From Puccinellia tenuiflora (taxonomy: Eukaryota; Streptophyta; Magnoliopsida; Poales; Poaceae), in the NCBI GenBank assembly GCA_012064385.1, contig QRDG01000415.1, positions 2,453,205 to 2,517,204 of the forward strand: DNA of 64,000 bases, in the 5' to 3' direction. Under the pieces are notes generated by a model. That model saw only the letters and a program-made list of their open reading frames with translations, was not told the DNA's origin and made no database searches. The translations under genes and the position numbers were made by a program. Every line of letters starts with the position of its first letter. Within the stretch, counting starts at the first letter, position 1. Below are positions 45,848-58,466 of the stretch, piece by piece.

Positions 45848-48400
45848 TGAAAGAGCATGGTTGCCCCCATGTGTTGTTTTGGTAACTAATGACAATCTCT
45901 ATGGACTAATGTGTGCTTTGAGTTATATTGTAGTGTTGGTCCATAAGGAATGCTTGGACTCCATATGTTGGAGTCAAGGCTAAAAGAAGAAGATCATTTG
46001 TTGATCAAGGCCAAGGTGTTTTTCCATGAGCATGAATCAAGAGGGAGATCCTATGTTGCCCATGGAGGATGGCGTCACGTGGTGATCGTCATCAAGATAA
46101 AGGCCAAGTGAAGATATGACGAAGAGTGTCTCTCCCATCTTGGTGTATGGGGGAGCAATATGCGTGTCTTCACCAAGCGGAGCAAAATCAAGAAAGGTGA
46201 TCCACTTGAGAGTAGATCAAGATCGTCATCATCTAGCTCAAGTGGAATGCGCAAGGCAAAGGTATGATCTTGATAGAGTTTCTATTTTACCGGTCTCGCG
46301 GTGTAGTTGGGAGACCGGGTTTTAGGATAGGTAACCGTACTATCAAGAGGGGCTCTCAAGTGAGCTTTAGCATATCGATCGTAGAGAGCTCAAACCTTTG
46401 CATCCTTGGCATCATCTTTATTGGTTTCTATTTGGCTCTTATCGTGGTGTGGTATTGATGCTTGTTGTGCTTGTCATGACAAGCCCAAGGTCACCAAAAA
46501 CGGTTCTCATATGTGTTCCCTATTGAGTTTTCGGTGTCGGAGATTTTGTCGGTCCATCTATGCGGAAGGTTTCACTCTTCCATTTATTAGCAAAATCTCC
46601 CTTGCTTGGTTTCAATATTCTCACATGATATAGGGTAGCATTTGTCGTCCTCTTTCCAACAAAGTTGGTTTCATGTCATTCGGATTTCATCTGCAAAAGA
46701 TATGGTCTTCCGGTTTTAATAGAAAGGTTTTACCTCTCATCATTTGGTTTGACCATATCTTATTGAACAATGATGTTTCTCTGCATAATCTTGTTGTGAT
46801 CGTTGTGACGATTCCAACGAGTCCAAGATTATCGAAAACGGAGTTCGTATGCGAAAGTTATTGCGACTTTACCCTCGGTCGGTTTCTAAAAAGAGAAAAG
46901 AAAAAAAGGGGGGGAAGTGGCCAGACCGGCCTGCAGTCCGGCCCAGGCCGGGTCCCTGGCCGGCGCTGTCGGGTGGGCCTCCGGCACCCCGGCCGGCCCA
47001 GGCCGGATACCAGTCCGGCGCAGTCGGGCAGGGCCCCGGTTCCCCGGCCGGCGCAGCCGGGTGGGCTGCCGGCTCCCGAGCCGGCCCAGGCCGGGGAGCA
47101 GGCCGGTTTTCCCTCGCCTGGTGCGCAGCTTCTTCGGCAGCCAGCCTGCTGGCCGGCCCGGGCCGGTTCCCAGACCGGGCCGGCTGTGCTGTGCTGTGCT
47201 GCCTTCTTTTTTTCTTTTATCTGTTTCTCCTAACGGCTCCATTTTTGGAGCCCCTATTTAAGGGGCTTCTTCTCCAAAAAAATAAACCGAACCTTTTGCC
47301 AACTCTTGAGCTATTCTCTCTCCTCCATTGTTGACCTCTTGAGCTTGGCTTTCTCTCATTCTCTCCACTAGTTCGTGCTACTTCTTAGGGAAAAAGAGAG
47401 AGGAGATCTAGATCCGTATTTCCACCGGTTGTTTTCTCCTCTAAGTGAGGGGAACACTTTGGATCTAGATCTTTGGAGTTTTTTTGTGTTTCTCCTTGGT
47501 TCTTCCTCTTTAATCCCTCCCAAGCATTAGTTGCTTTGGTGGGATTCGGGTTGGAAGAACTTGAACACTTAGTGTGTTCTTGCCATTGCATTAGTTGCAT
47601 CGGTTTGAGTTCTCCACGGTGATTCGTGGAAAGTGAAGTTGAGAAGCTTGTTACTCTTGGGTACTTTGGTTCCCTAGAGCTTGTTCCTCTAGGGCACGTT
47701 GGTACCCTAGACGGTTTGATTTCTCGGAGTCTTGGTGGCTTACGGGATTTGTTGGGAGCCTCCAATTGTGGAGTGTGGCTCAACCTTGCTAGCTTCGGAG
47801 CTTTGGTAGCTCCGGAGAAAATTGCCGGGAGCCATCAATTAAGTTGTGGTGTGTGCCCCGGCCTTGGGCATCGAGTCTTGGCGGCTCGGTGCATTTGGTG
47901 AAGACCCTCCAACTTGTGGAGTGAGCTTCACCCTTGTAAAGGTTCTAGTTGTCAACCTCAACGGCAAGATAGTGACAAGTGCCTCGCCACATTGGTGGTA
48001 AGACACAACGGAGATACGGTGTGCCATATCAAGGCTACTCGGTGTTTCACATTGGTGAACACCGCGCCGCTCCAACGGAGACTAGCTTCCATTGGGAAGT
48101 GAACTTCGGGATAAAATCATCGTCTCCAAGTGCCTCGGTATTTCTATCCCGAGCTTCTTACTTATGCTATTTACTTTGTGATAGACATTAAGCTTAAAGT
48201 CATATATCTTGCTATCACCTAGTTGATCATATTGCTTAGCATAAGTTGATGGTGCACATAGGTGAACCTAGCTAGTTTAGGTTTTGGCTTGATAAATTAA
48301 ACGTTAGTTTTATTCCGCATTTATTCAAGCCTTAACCGTAATAATTTTAAAACGCCTATTCACCCCCCCCCCCCCTCTAGGCGTCATCCGTGTCCTTTCA
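45848..48400 (+). mobile_element. 3' LTR of the compound element, 2553 bp
   Basis: TGAAAGAGCATGG to GTGTCCTTTCA, matching the 5' LTR closely outside the promoter block. That block (about 46865-47250) is longer than in the 5' LTR and has a different GC-rich sequence (GGCCGGCCCAGGCCGG type). The TATA-like TATTTAAGG sits in the perfect inverted repeat AGCCCCT-ATTTA-AGGGGCT (47249-47267). The next bases (AAAAG) do not match GGGAG before the 5' LTR. Confidence 0.85.
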
Positions 48401-49411
48401 AAAAGCCCCCTTCTTTCCCAAGAGCTGGCTGCTCACTTTTGCTCAGCTCATTTCTTCTCTCCTCCTTTGTTGCAAACTTGTGAGCTTGATTCCTTTCAAT
48501 CCCTCCAATGATTCTTGCCCAAACTTAGGGATTCAAGAGAGGAGATCTAGATCTACCATTCCACCAATCAAATTCTCCTCTAAGTGAGGGGAACCTTGTG
48601 GATCTAGATTTTGGGTTCTTTGTTTCTTCCCCTTTGTTCTTCCTCTCTTATTCCATCCATAGCATTAGTTGCTTTGGTTGGAATTTGAGAGTGAAGGATT
48701 TGACTACTTAGTGTGTTCTTGCCTTTTGCATTAGTTGCATCGGGTTGCTCTCTCCGCGGTGATACGTGAAGTTGAAGGTTGAGAAGCTTGTTACTCTTGG
48801 GTGCATTGTGTTCCCAAGAGCTTGTGCCTATTGGGTGCATTGTGTACCCTAGACGGTGGTGGCGCCGTGGAAGACTTCGGCTTGTGAAGTTTCGGCAAGA
48901 TTTGGGAGCCCCCAATTGAGTTGTGGGTGTGTGCCCCAAAAGTTGTAAGGGCTCCGGAATCCGCCCCGAAGGATTCCGATAGTGGAAGGTGAACCAATCC
49001 CTTGGATGAGGTTCATCGGAGAATAGGGTGAGGCCTTTGTGGCATCTTGAGTAGGCCTCTTGTGGCGAGATCACACCCCTCCAACGAGATGTACTCCCTT
49101 AACAAGGAGGAACTCGGGAATACAATCCTCGTCTCCGCGTGCCTCGGTTATTTCTATACCCGCTTTACTTATGCATTTTACATTGTGATAGCCTTCGGCT
49201 TGAAGTTATTTATCTTGATATCACCTTGTTGCTTGCCTTGTTTAGCATAGTTGTTGGTGCACTTAGGTAAACCTAGAATTTTAGGTTGTTGGCTTGTTAA
49301 TTTAAACACCTAGTTTTATTCCGCATATCAAGCCCCTAAATAGAAAAAGTTTTAATCGCCTATTCACCCCCCCCCCCTCTAGGCGACATCGGGACATCGT
49401 TTGTTCTTTCA
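48401..49411 (+). mobile_element. Partial LTR 2 (R-U5-like), joined to the 3' LTR
   Basis: It starts at AAAAGCCCCCTTCTTTCCC, the position that follows the TATA box in the complete LTRs. It then runs through the shared R/U5 sequence (GGAGATCTAGATCTACC, TAAGTGAGGGGAACC, TTGCATTAGTTGCATCGG) to the common end CGTTTGTTCTTTCA. U3 is missing. Confidence 0.7.
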
Positions 49412-50704
49412 CCGGCCCTGGTTGTTCCCATGCGTTTTCCTGCTAAGTCTTTTTGGTGTTTCTCTTTGGAGGGGTTCCGGAAATTTGCCCCGGAAGTTTC
49501 CCCGGAAATTTCCAGGGGTCCGGAAATTCCGGTTCTTGGTCTGGAAGTTCCGTTCCAGGAAATTTTGGCTAAGTCGTTTTCGCGTTTTCTCTCTGGAGGG
49601 GGTCCGGAACTTTTCCCCGGAAATTTCCGGGGGGGGGGGGGGGGCGGAAGTTCCGGCCTCCCGAGCGTGTAACGGTCAGATTTTGGGGGAGGCTATAAAT
49701 AGCCTCCTTCTTCCCCAAGAGGATGTTGCCCACTTTTTCCCTCTCTCCTCCATTGTTTTGAGCTTGAAAAATCTTGGGTTTCTCTCAATCCCTCCAATGA
49801 TTCTTGCCCAAATTTAGGGATTCAAGAGAGGAGATCTAGATCAACGTTTCCACCGAACAATCTCTCCTCTAAGTGAGGGGAACCTAGTGGATCTAGTTCT
49901 TGGAGTTATTTTGTGGTTTTCCTCTTTGTTCTTCCTCTCTTATTCCCCCCAAAACATTTGTTGCTTAGTTAGAATTTGAGAGTGAAGGATTTGAGCACTT
50001 GTGCTCTTGCCATTTGCATTAGTTGCATCGGTTTGTGCTCTCCACGAGGATTCGTGGAAGTTGAAGGTTGAGAAGCTTATTACTCTTGGGTGCATTGTGT
50101 TCCCAAGAGCTTCTGCCTCTTGGGTGCATTGTGTACGCTAGATGGTTGGTGGTGCCGTGAAGACTTCGAGTTGTGAAGCTTCGGGCAAGATTTGGGAGCC
50201 CCCGATTGAGTTGTGGGTGTGTGCCCCAAGAATGTTGTAAAGGCTCCGTATTCCGGCTTGAAAGATTTCGATAGTGGAAGGTAAACCAAACCCTTGGGTG
50301 CGGTTCATCGGAGAATAGGGCGAGGCCTTTTGTGGCGTCTTGAGTAGGCCTTTTGTGGCGAGCTCACACCCCTCCAACGAGACGTACTCACTTAACAAGG
50401 AGGAACTCGGGAATACATCCTCGTCTCCTCGTGTCTCGGTTATCTCTATACCCGAGCTCTTTACTTATGCATTTTACATTGTGATAGCCTTTGTGCTTGA
50501 TGTCATATATATTGCTATCACCTTGTTGTTATATTGCTTAGCATAAGTTGTTGGTGCACATAGGTGAACCTAGCATATTAGGTTGTTGGCTTGTTAATTT
50601 AAACACCTAGTTTTATTCCGTAATTATCAAGCCTTAAACCGAAAAAGTTTTAATCGCCTATTCACCCCCCCCCCTCCCTCTAGGCGACATCGTTTGTTCT
50701 TTCA
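49412..50704 (+). mobile_element. Partial LTR 3 (late U3-R-U5), end of the compound element
   Basis: It starts inside U3, with a CCGGAA/TTCCGG palindrome block (49480-49670) and a G run. Then comes the TATA box in the inverted repeat GGAGGCTA-TAAA-TAGCCTCC (49688-49707), then the shared R/U5 to CGTTTGTTCTTTCA. The next five bases (50705-50709) are GGGAG, identical to the five before the 5' LTR at 36719. Confidence 0.7.
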
Positions 50705-50709
50705 GGGAG

Positions 50710-51376
50710 GGATAAGGGGAGGCTCGTTGGTATCAAGTATCAACACATGTGAGAGGTAGGTGGTGGTGGCGCAACATCCAAGGATGACGTAGGTTGAGGA
50801 GGGATGATCTTGATTGTCTAATGTGTAGGTTGATGAAAAAAGGTTGACTCTTTGTATAAAAACATATAGGCATGAAATAAACACTCACTAAAAATATATG
50901 TCAGGGGTTTAATGAGTCTTTGTTGGAATTTTTTTTGAACTATTTGTTGGAAATTCTTGGGCTCGAGAAGTTTTGTTCCATTGCTTTATTGTTCTACCGA
51001 TAAAAACATAGAAACAACACTATGTTCTTCCCAATCATTGATTTGTAGAACACATGTGATTTTGAAAGTAATATAATTTGTAGATTAATAGTTATTTTTA
51101 AGAAATGAATTTTTGCGAAGGTTCAACTAAGATGCCAAAGATTGCAGAGTGATGGAGGAGTGGAGCAGAGCGGAGCCATCTGCCTGGAGGAATGAAAGAG
51201 GGAAAATGAAGAGGCCAAAGACACGCGAGAGGCAGCAAAGCCAGAAGTGATTTCATTATCATTAATTTATGCCGGATTGAATGCCGTGTGTGTCCTTCCC
51301 TTATTATTCATACAACCATCCATCATCATGGTGATCTGACAAAACAGTGGATGGTAGGGGTGGAGAAATGAGATAT
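50710..51376. other. Right flank of the compound element, intergenic
   Basis: No gene. I looked for the missing 5' part of the Copia pol here and did not find a convincing continuation on the minus strand. Confidence 0.4.
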
Positions 51377-51379
51377 ATA

Positions 51380-52155
51380 GGGTGTGTTCGGAAACGGTCC
51401 GGCTTCATCAAAATCCTTCGATCTAGCGTCCAGCAGCGAATCCTGCGTCTTCAACGGAGCTGGAAACGTTCGTTGCCGCTCCACCATTATGTTGGACCGA
51501 CAGCCCATTTGTTTGGGCCGGCCTGCTTACAACGATAGCTTATAGTTTTTTTTCGCATTTTCGGGCTGTATAGAAACGCAGCGGAGACTGGACCGGACCG
51601 GCTGGGGTCAGCTCGTCGATCTGGAGGGCGACGGGGATGGTGGCGGAGAGACGGGAGGCAGCTCGTCGATCTGGAGGCGGGACCGTGGGAGAAGCAGTGA
51701 GGAGCCGCGCATCTGCTCGCGGAGGCAGCTCCAGCAGGGGCAAGACGGTTGTGGCGGCGGAGAAGCTCGGGCGGCGGCGACTCTGCTCGCGGACGCATCT
51801 CCGGCGGGGGCGAGACGTCTGTGACGGAGGAGAAGCTCGGGCGGCCGCGAGTCTGGAGTCTGGGCGGCGTCGGGTCAGGAATCGAGGCGGCGCCGGCTAG
51901 GTTTGGAGTAGGGGCGGGGATGGGAGCGAAGCTCGATTTGTTTCGGGAGGAACTTGCTCGCCTCGTTTGGGAGAAAGAGATGCAGCGAACCGTTTTTTGA
52001 CTTTGCGGTGGCATATGCCCGTAAATTCTTGCTGCTCCGCGGTGGACTGATCCGCAGAGCGCTAAAATAGGTGCTCCGAAATTTACACAGACAAATGAGC
52101 CGCGCCGGCCTGGAGCGATGGGAAGTTGGAAGCTGGACCAGTTCCGAACACACCC
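51380..52155. mobile_element. Non-autonomous terminal-inverted-repeat element, 776 bp
   Basis: Termini GGGTGTGTTCGGAA and TTCCGAACACACCC, flanked by ATA on both sides (51377-51379, 52156-52158). The interior is GC-rich with repeated GCAGCTCGTCGATCTGGAGG (51607, 51659) and GAGAAGCTCGGGCGG (51760, 51829) phrases. A 3-bp duplication suits PIF/Harbinger or CACTA classes. The superfamily is uncertain. Frames on both strands are GC shadows. Confidence 0.6.
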
Positions 52156-52158
52156 ATA

Positions 52159-53526
52159 GTGTGGAGAACACAATATAAATGTATGCATTGTTGTTGCCGA
52201 AAAGAGAGAAGCGGGGAGAAAGATATTGACGTTTGTAACGACGATGCATTCAGAAATCACACATGCATAGCGTAAATGAGACCATCATGAACTAGAACGT
52301 TACTTTAATCAATGAAAAAAAAATAGCAGCACACGGGTATATTTATGCTGCCGGAAACGATAAGTAGTCGCACATAGATCCCCATTTCACTGCCAATCAA
52401 GTAGCAGCCAGAGCCATTTCCGTGACGCCAGAAAAATAGCAACCATTACAACCTATGTCGCTGCATCATTGCTCAGACAGGTTCTCGATTTTAGAACTGC
52501 AAGTCCAACACAAATAGGTTCCTCTTGTCAGGAGAGCGGACGAAGCTTAGCAAGCAGAAACGCAGCAAAAGCTGATGGGTTGTCATGGACCTATATCTCA
52601 GTATAAAATGTTTTGAATTCTGAAGTCGTAGTGTCCGAGGGGCGACACTTCCGAAGAGGTGAGTAGTAACTTGTAAGGCTTCATTCAGAAGTCCTGATCT
52701 AGTCTTTCTCTACTGCGCATTGCCATCTGGCACTACAGCTTGACCTTGGCTAAACTGCAATAAACAGTGAAGACGTTAGCAGCCGTTTTAGAATACAACA
52801 GTTTCAGTAAACTATTTTCTCAGACTAAGACTGTTTCAGTACACTGTTTTTCAAGCACTAGCAGATTAGCTGAAAATAGTATTTTCCAACATGTGCATCG
52901 ACATTGTGCATAAAAATCCAAGACTACCGGTATATTTCCTGCCAAAGGAGATCAGTAGAAGCTAGGGACAATTAATGTACACAATATGGGAAAAATATAA
53001 TGTTGGGCGTAATTGGCTATATATAGAATATTGTACTAGGATACAGCCGGAATTTTATTCTATTATTAAAACTATTTACAATATGATAAGTCAAATAGAT
53101 ATCAATTTCAACTATGCAGAACTGAAATGACATCAACTAGGCTGTTTTGGGTTTTAAAGTTCCAAAATTTCTACTAATGGTAAATATTAAAAAAATGAAT
53201 AATTGAATCATCTACAAGTCTACAACAGTTTCAGACTATTACCAAGTCCTAACAAAAACAGATTAGCAAATAGTATCTACACCAACACATGGGCATTGTG
53301 CGACTAGATGTCCAAGCAGATTACAACCGAGCTGAATCAAAATACCGAACTGCCAAGTGGCTAGTTCAGCTCACTTTTTCCATTGATTTGCCATGACAAC
53401 CTGAAGAAGATACTTTACTGAAGGCCCTATCATTATGACAAATCTACGTCTGGCTATGAATTTGGATTTTGGAGGCATGTCAATAATATTAGGACAATTA
53501 AAAGATGGGATTCAGTAGTGCATACC
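52159..53526 (-). other. 3' UTR region of the unknown spliced gene, and intergenic sequence
   Basis: A pyrimidine-rich tract and AG at about 52760 (minus strand) precede TTTAGCCAAGGTCAAGC. This could be a final exon that is untranslated, since the coding frame stops at 53527 and a donor-like GGTATGC follows the stop. The rest is AT-rich without ORFs. Confidence 0.35.
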
Positions 53527-56500
53527 CTAAGCATAAATTTCACTTTTCAACCAGATGAGCCGGACACTTGCACTCTTTGTGGTCATAAAGATTTCACGGT
53601 TCAGCCCGCATTTGAAGAGTTTTAACACCTTCGCCTTCTCTGTATCAGTGAGCTCTTTAATTGCCTCCAACACAGCCACGCACTTCTCAATTGTGAATCT
53701 ATCATCCTGCCTGGGTGTCTCCTTAACTCCTTCCACCAGTTTTTGTGTTTGCTTCACCATGAATGCCAGTTTGTTCGCAAGTACCCGGGCGATCTGATTC
53801 TGCTTGTCTTTTTCTCCAGTCTCCTCTCCTTTCTGTCCTGAGCATGCGGATGTTGTGGGTTTAACTTCTTCAGCAACTAGGTTAGTACTTGTTGCACCTT
53901 GTCCCTCCAGATTAGTAGAGGTAAAAGGGTTTAAGCCACCATCAGAAGCTTCACTGTCAATGAGAGGAGCATGATTACTTGTGTTCTCCACTTGCGGCGC
54001 GCTGCAATGCAAATTAAATTAAAAAAAATATTGTTAAAAAATCTACTACCTCCGGTCCAAAATAATTGTCATGAAAAGAATACTAAGCAAGTACAAATTC
54101 TTACGCAGCTGACGACAATAATTATGAATCGGAGGGAGTAGAATATAGCATCACAAGACTGTCTAGAGAAGGAAACATCCTTTTTTTCTCCAGCCAAAAA
54201 TTTATATGAGCCCCTCAACGAGTTTCGGGCAGTATATAAGATAAGGAGATCAGATGACCACCAGTATATTCCACTATATGAACTTCCCTTTTCCTAGAAA
54301 GAGTCCAGCTACTTTCCTGCTTGTGGCTTGGGCATATCGGACGTGACTCACTTTCCCTCTGATGCATCCTCGGTTTCACCTACTGGTCTGTTTGTTATCC
54401 CATTTTTGAGCAGGTGCCACTAGAGTATGTGCATCAGTTGCGCTTCTGTATGGTTATATAAATGCGTACTAACTTGTACAGCTAACTAAACTAGTACATA
54501 TATACTCCAACTCAAACTCACATTGAAGCTATATTTTGGCTACTTCATATTAACAACATTTAGCATCGAAGGTCACAAACAATTTCTGCCTTTCAGTCAA
54601 GATTTAACGAGTTACAGATAAATTAAAAATAACATCATTTAACTAGCTATGATAGATTCATCTACGCAGAAAGTTGAAATCAAACTGACATTGAAGCTAT
54701 ATGCTGGTTACTTCATATAACAACATTTAGCATCTAAGGCCATGAACAAAAAACGAGTTTCAAACTGATCGATGGTATTTTATAGTGGTACTGCACTCAT
54801 GTACTGTCCATTCAAAGGCCGGCCTGATACCGTATTAGTTGGATGGTAGAGATGACATAATTAGTTTTTTTTCTTGGTTGGTTTTAGTCTTTTACTTTCC
54901 TCATTGATATATTCCACGTACATTGTGGATGATATCCAGGCGCTGCACAGGCTGCCCCTACATGCCGGCCCTCCTGAAGTCCTGATGCTTGAGCCTGAAG
55001 CAGTAGGGTACCGCAGCATAAGTAGATGTACAGCTCTTTATGCTCGTTATGTTTCTAAAGTTTTTGTGGCTTCGTTTTTCATTTAGCTATAGGCTTTCCT
55101 TTCCCTCACTGTTTTGGCTGTAAGATGTTGTGCCATCTTGGTGCCTTCTTCTAATACAAATGACACACATTTAGATGTGTGTTCCACTAAAGGTATACTT
55201 CATGGATACAGAAATAACAATAAATTAGCCTATAGTTAGCACCCCCTTCAACGCCCTAATCATCTTCAAGCGATAGCCTTCTGGCCCTCTTTAACATGGT
55301 AGTTAACCCTATGGGTTTCAGTTGGCCATCCACGAAACAGGCTTTCGCCCCGCTTTATAAATAAAGCAAAGAGTTGGCCATCAGACAGGTAAAAGAAAAC
55401 AAAATAGCATATGTGTGTAACGGCGTTGCATAAAGCTTACTGAAGGCGTAGGGACCATCCGCACTGTGTGTCTGCACCTCCTGTCTCCGACCCGTCTCAG
55501 CCTACAATAATTATTGAAAGTCGTTAATTCAGGACATGAATGATAGGAATGTATAAGGATGACCCACTGATACCACTCTAGAATATAATAAAATTAAATC
55601 GTTCTGGAAAAAAATGTATTCTTGTTAGTTGTCCTGATTGTGGAGACATAATATCTCCTTTAACTCTCTATAACACAACAAAAAATAAGTGATTTCAAGA
55701 TACAAATGAAACATCGTGGAAGGAAAGATGTTTGGCATAAGCTGTTTATTTGCCAACTTAGTTATTTGATCGCAAGTATAAAATCATAGCTTGAAACTGT
55801 CATGAACAAAAAGAATTATATCCTTCCCTTAACTGAATACAAAAGGGAAGAGCATAAATCCCGGCGCCCACAAAAAAAAATCTCCCAGAGTTAATCAAGA
55901 CAAATTTAGAAACATTCCTAATACTAATGTCATCATGAGCCCTAATTGTCATAGCTATCTTTGACATGAAATCAATCGCTGCCAGAAATTCTAAAAACAC
56001 ATCATCTAAGGCTAAGCTATTAGCCAGTATTTAGAAATTCACCTCCTGAAAAGAAAATAAACTTCCTGTCAAGAAAAGGTAGAACATGAGTCAGCATCTA
56101 AAATACCCGCTTTGGTCACCGACAATTTTATCCTTTTGAACAGAAACATCTATGAAGAAACATGTGACAATGCTTACCAATAATATCAGCTTTATGATTA
56201 GGATTTCTAGAATATATGTTGTAACATGGAAGTCGTACACTTCCATAGAAATATAACATATTTATTCACTACTCAATGCAATTTCCTTTTTCGTGAACTA
56301 TTCAGTGCGTCTAGCACGGCAGTAAGACCTCCAGGAATGGGGCTACTGACAAGGGCTCAAACCCTGGTTATCACCAAGGCCCCTTGAGGTGTATAGGGTA
56401 TTATTTCGAGTTGGCTTCCATTCCACCCTGTCTTGCTAATGACTTTTCTCCCTTGAGGATTGGTGGAACTTGAACATGCAAGGCAAAGACAGGTTGCACT

Positions 56501-57668
56501 GCTTAATTAGATTGGATTGGATTTGTGACTTACCCATTCAGTGACTTTAGCACTGGTCGTTTCAAAAACAGGTACTATCGGATTGGGTGAATTAGATAAT
56601 AGACAAAGGTCCAATGACATTTCTGTCTTTCTTCTCCTTTCGGGGCCTATCCAAAAGAGAATCCAGTAGATCCTGAATATCACAATACGACGAACGAACC
56701 GGACACCGCGGATATCTTTGCTTCGGAACAAAACAAAACCCAATTTTGGAGAAGCTATTGTACACGTGTCCTTGCCGAATGCTTGCAAGGAGGGGAGCCG
56801 CTGGATATAAGTGAGAACTCCCTTTCAGTTTGGAGAGGCTATTAACCCAGAACCTTGCCCTAAACTCCCATAGGGTAAATCCAGAAAACCCTCTAAAAAA
56901 ATATGCGGAAAAGCCCCGCAGTTTGCTCACCTTCCTTGGCCCCGCAGCGCGGCGTCTGTGAAGCTCCTTCTCCATCTGGCATATGTAGTTCCGCGACTTC
57001 TTGCCACCATCGGGTGTAATACAAGAGAGAACATGCAACCGCTTGATCTTCAACCGCAGCTCCTGATCAGTGAAATTCTTGAATTCCTCCGCGGCCTCCT
57101 CGCCCTATTCAGTGAAATTTCCTACTTTTAGTGAACTATTCGGTGCCGTTTTAATAGCTGAAAGCAACTAAAAATTTCATTGTTTAACACAGAACCTCAC
57201 CCCTGAACCCCAAATTAAATCCACAAACCCGTCTAAAAAAAGAAAACCAGGATAAAACCAACAGCTTCCCAACTTCCCAAATCCCAATCCAACTACGGAT
57301 AATCCTCGCATTCACGAGGGGGAAAAGCATTGCGCAAATTAAACCCAGATTTTGCTCACCTTGCACGGCCGGGCAGCGCGGCGGCGATCAAGCTCCTTCT
57401 CCACCCTGCAGACCAGCCTCCGCGACTTCTCCCCGCCGTCGGGTGTACTGACACGGATACTGCGCAAGCGCCTGATCTTCGACTGCAGTTCCTGATCGGT
57501 GAATTTCTTGAACTCGTCCGGGTCCCCCTCACCGTCGTCAGCCTGCGTCGCCGTAGGGGGCAGCGACGGCACGCGCGAAGAGGAGGAGTCGATGAGCTGC
57601 GCCTCCGCCGGCGGAGATTCGGTTGTGCTCTTTCGTTTCCTGTCGAAGGTTATCGGAACATTCGGCAT
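53527..57668 (-). CDS. Spliced gene of unknown function with a duplicated N-terminal exon
   Basis: Exon 1 (57668-57360) encodes MPNVPITFDRKRKSTTE, an acidic Ser/Pro linker, then EFKKFTDQELQSKIRRLR, TPDGGEKSRR and VEKELDRRRAARPCK. Exon 2 (57104-56931, in phase) encodes a second version (EFKNFTDQELRLKIKRLH, TPDGGKKSRN, MEKELHRRRAAGPRK), a clear exon duplication. Probable small middle exons lie near 56510-56570 and 55438-55502, but I could not settle their phases. The last exon (54001-53527) is acidic and ends FTIEKCVAVLEAIKEL, EKAKVLKLFKCGLNREIF and RLIWLKSEIYA. That ending resembles the C-terminal part of plant Myb/SANT-like and L10-interacting-type proteins, which suggests a nuclear role. This is an inference only; no DNA-binding domain is seen. 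GC-rich exon 1 with a Met next to a CpG-rich upstream supports the start. Confidence 0.6.
54046..54138. mobile_element. Stowaway-like MITE, 93 bp, in an intron of the unknown gene
   Basis: CTACCTCCGGTCCAAAATAATTGTC and the matching GACAATAATTATGAATCGGAGGGAG form inverted repeats flanked by TA (54044-54045, 54139-54140). It lies just upstream of the last coding exon. Confidence 0.75.
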
Positions 57669-58466
57669 GGCTAGCGCCGCCGCCTGGGGGCGGACGGGAC
57701 GGGAAACGGGATTTCGAATCGAAAAGATAAAAAATATTCTGATTGGTATGCTACCCTGGCCCGTTTATACTGCGTATCGTGGGCTGATGGCCCTCGGTCA
57801 ATCGATTCGACGCGGCTTACTTTCGGTAAATGATCACTTTAAGATTTCAATTCCACTCAAAAAAAAAAACTTTAAGATTTCAATCATATCATTTCATTTA
57901 AGACTTGGATTTTTTATTTAATCTTTTTATTTCTTCAATGAATAATTAGAATTCCAATTAATCCTTTTGGCTGACTATTTTTACATAAATAAAGTACAAA
58001 AAAAGCTAGAATTAGAATGAACAGTGCAGTAACAATAAATGTGAGAATGGTTGTTTGGCACAACCAGGTCGACGGCCTAATTTGTTCCGGTGTTCTAGTT
58101 TTCTCCCAAAAGTTTGGTTGCCATTTGCCAGGAACTCCTAAGAGCATGTCTAGTAGTACCCATAAATCCCTAAACCTCTAAAAATAACTGTTTTTTTACG
58201 GGTTCGACCGAAAAAAAACGCGTAGACTAGAACCCGTAAACCCCTAAACCCCTAAAAAAAATTAGAGGTTGGACCCCGGGTCGCCCTCCCAACCTCTAAA
58301 AGTGAGGGTTGGACCCCGGGTCGCCCTCCCAACCCCTATCGTCCTCTCTCCACGCGCGGGAGGGAAATTTCCCAAACCCGCCCGCCGCCGCCTCCTTTCT
58401 CACCGGCCGCCGCCGCGATGGACGCGCCCACCGCCCCGCCCGCGGCCGCCCTCTCCCCGCCCGTCT
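57669..58466. other. Upstream region of the unknown gene, and a truncated repeat
   Basis: 57669-57720 is GC-rich promoter or 5' UTR of the minus-strand gene. From about 58142 the phrase AGAGCATGTCTAGTAGTACCC resembles a MITE terminus; its partner is not seen before the gypsy LTR. A 40-bp unit containing GGACCCCGGGTCGCCCTCCC is tandemly duplicated at 58271 and 58311. Frames over it are not genes. Confidence 0.4.

Noticed and set aside
51487..52260. 257-codon minus-strand frame
   Set aside because: It overlaps the boundary of the TIR element and is GC-driven. No domain, and the element's termini explain the sequence.
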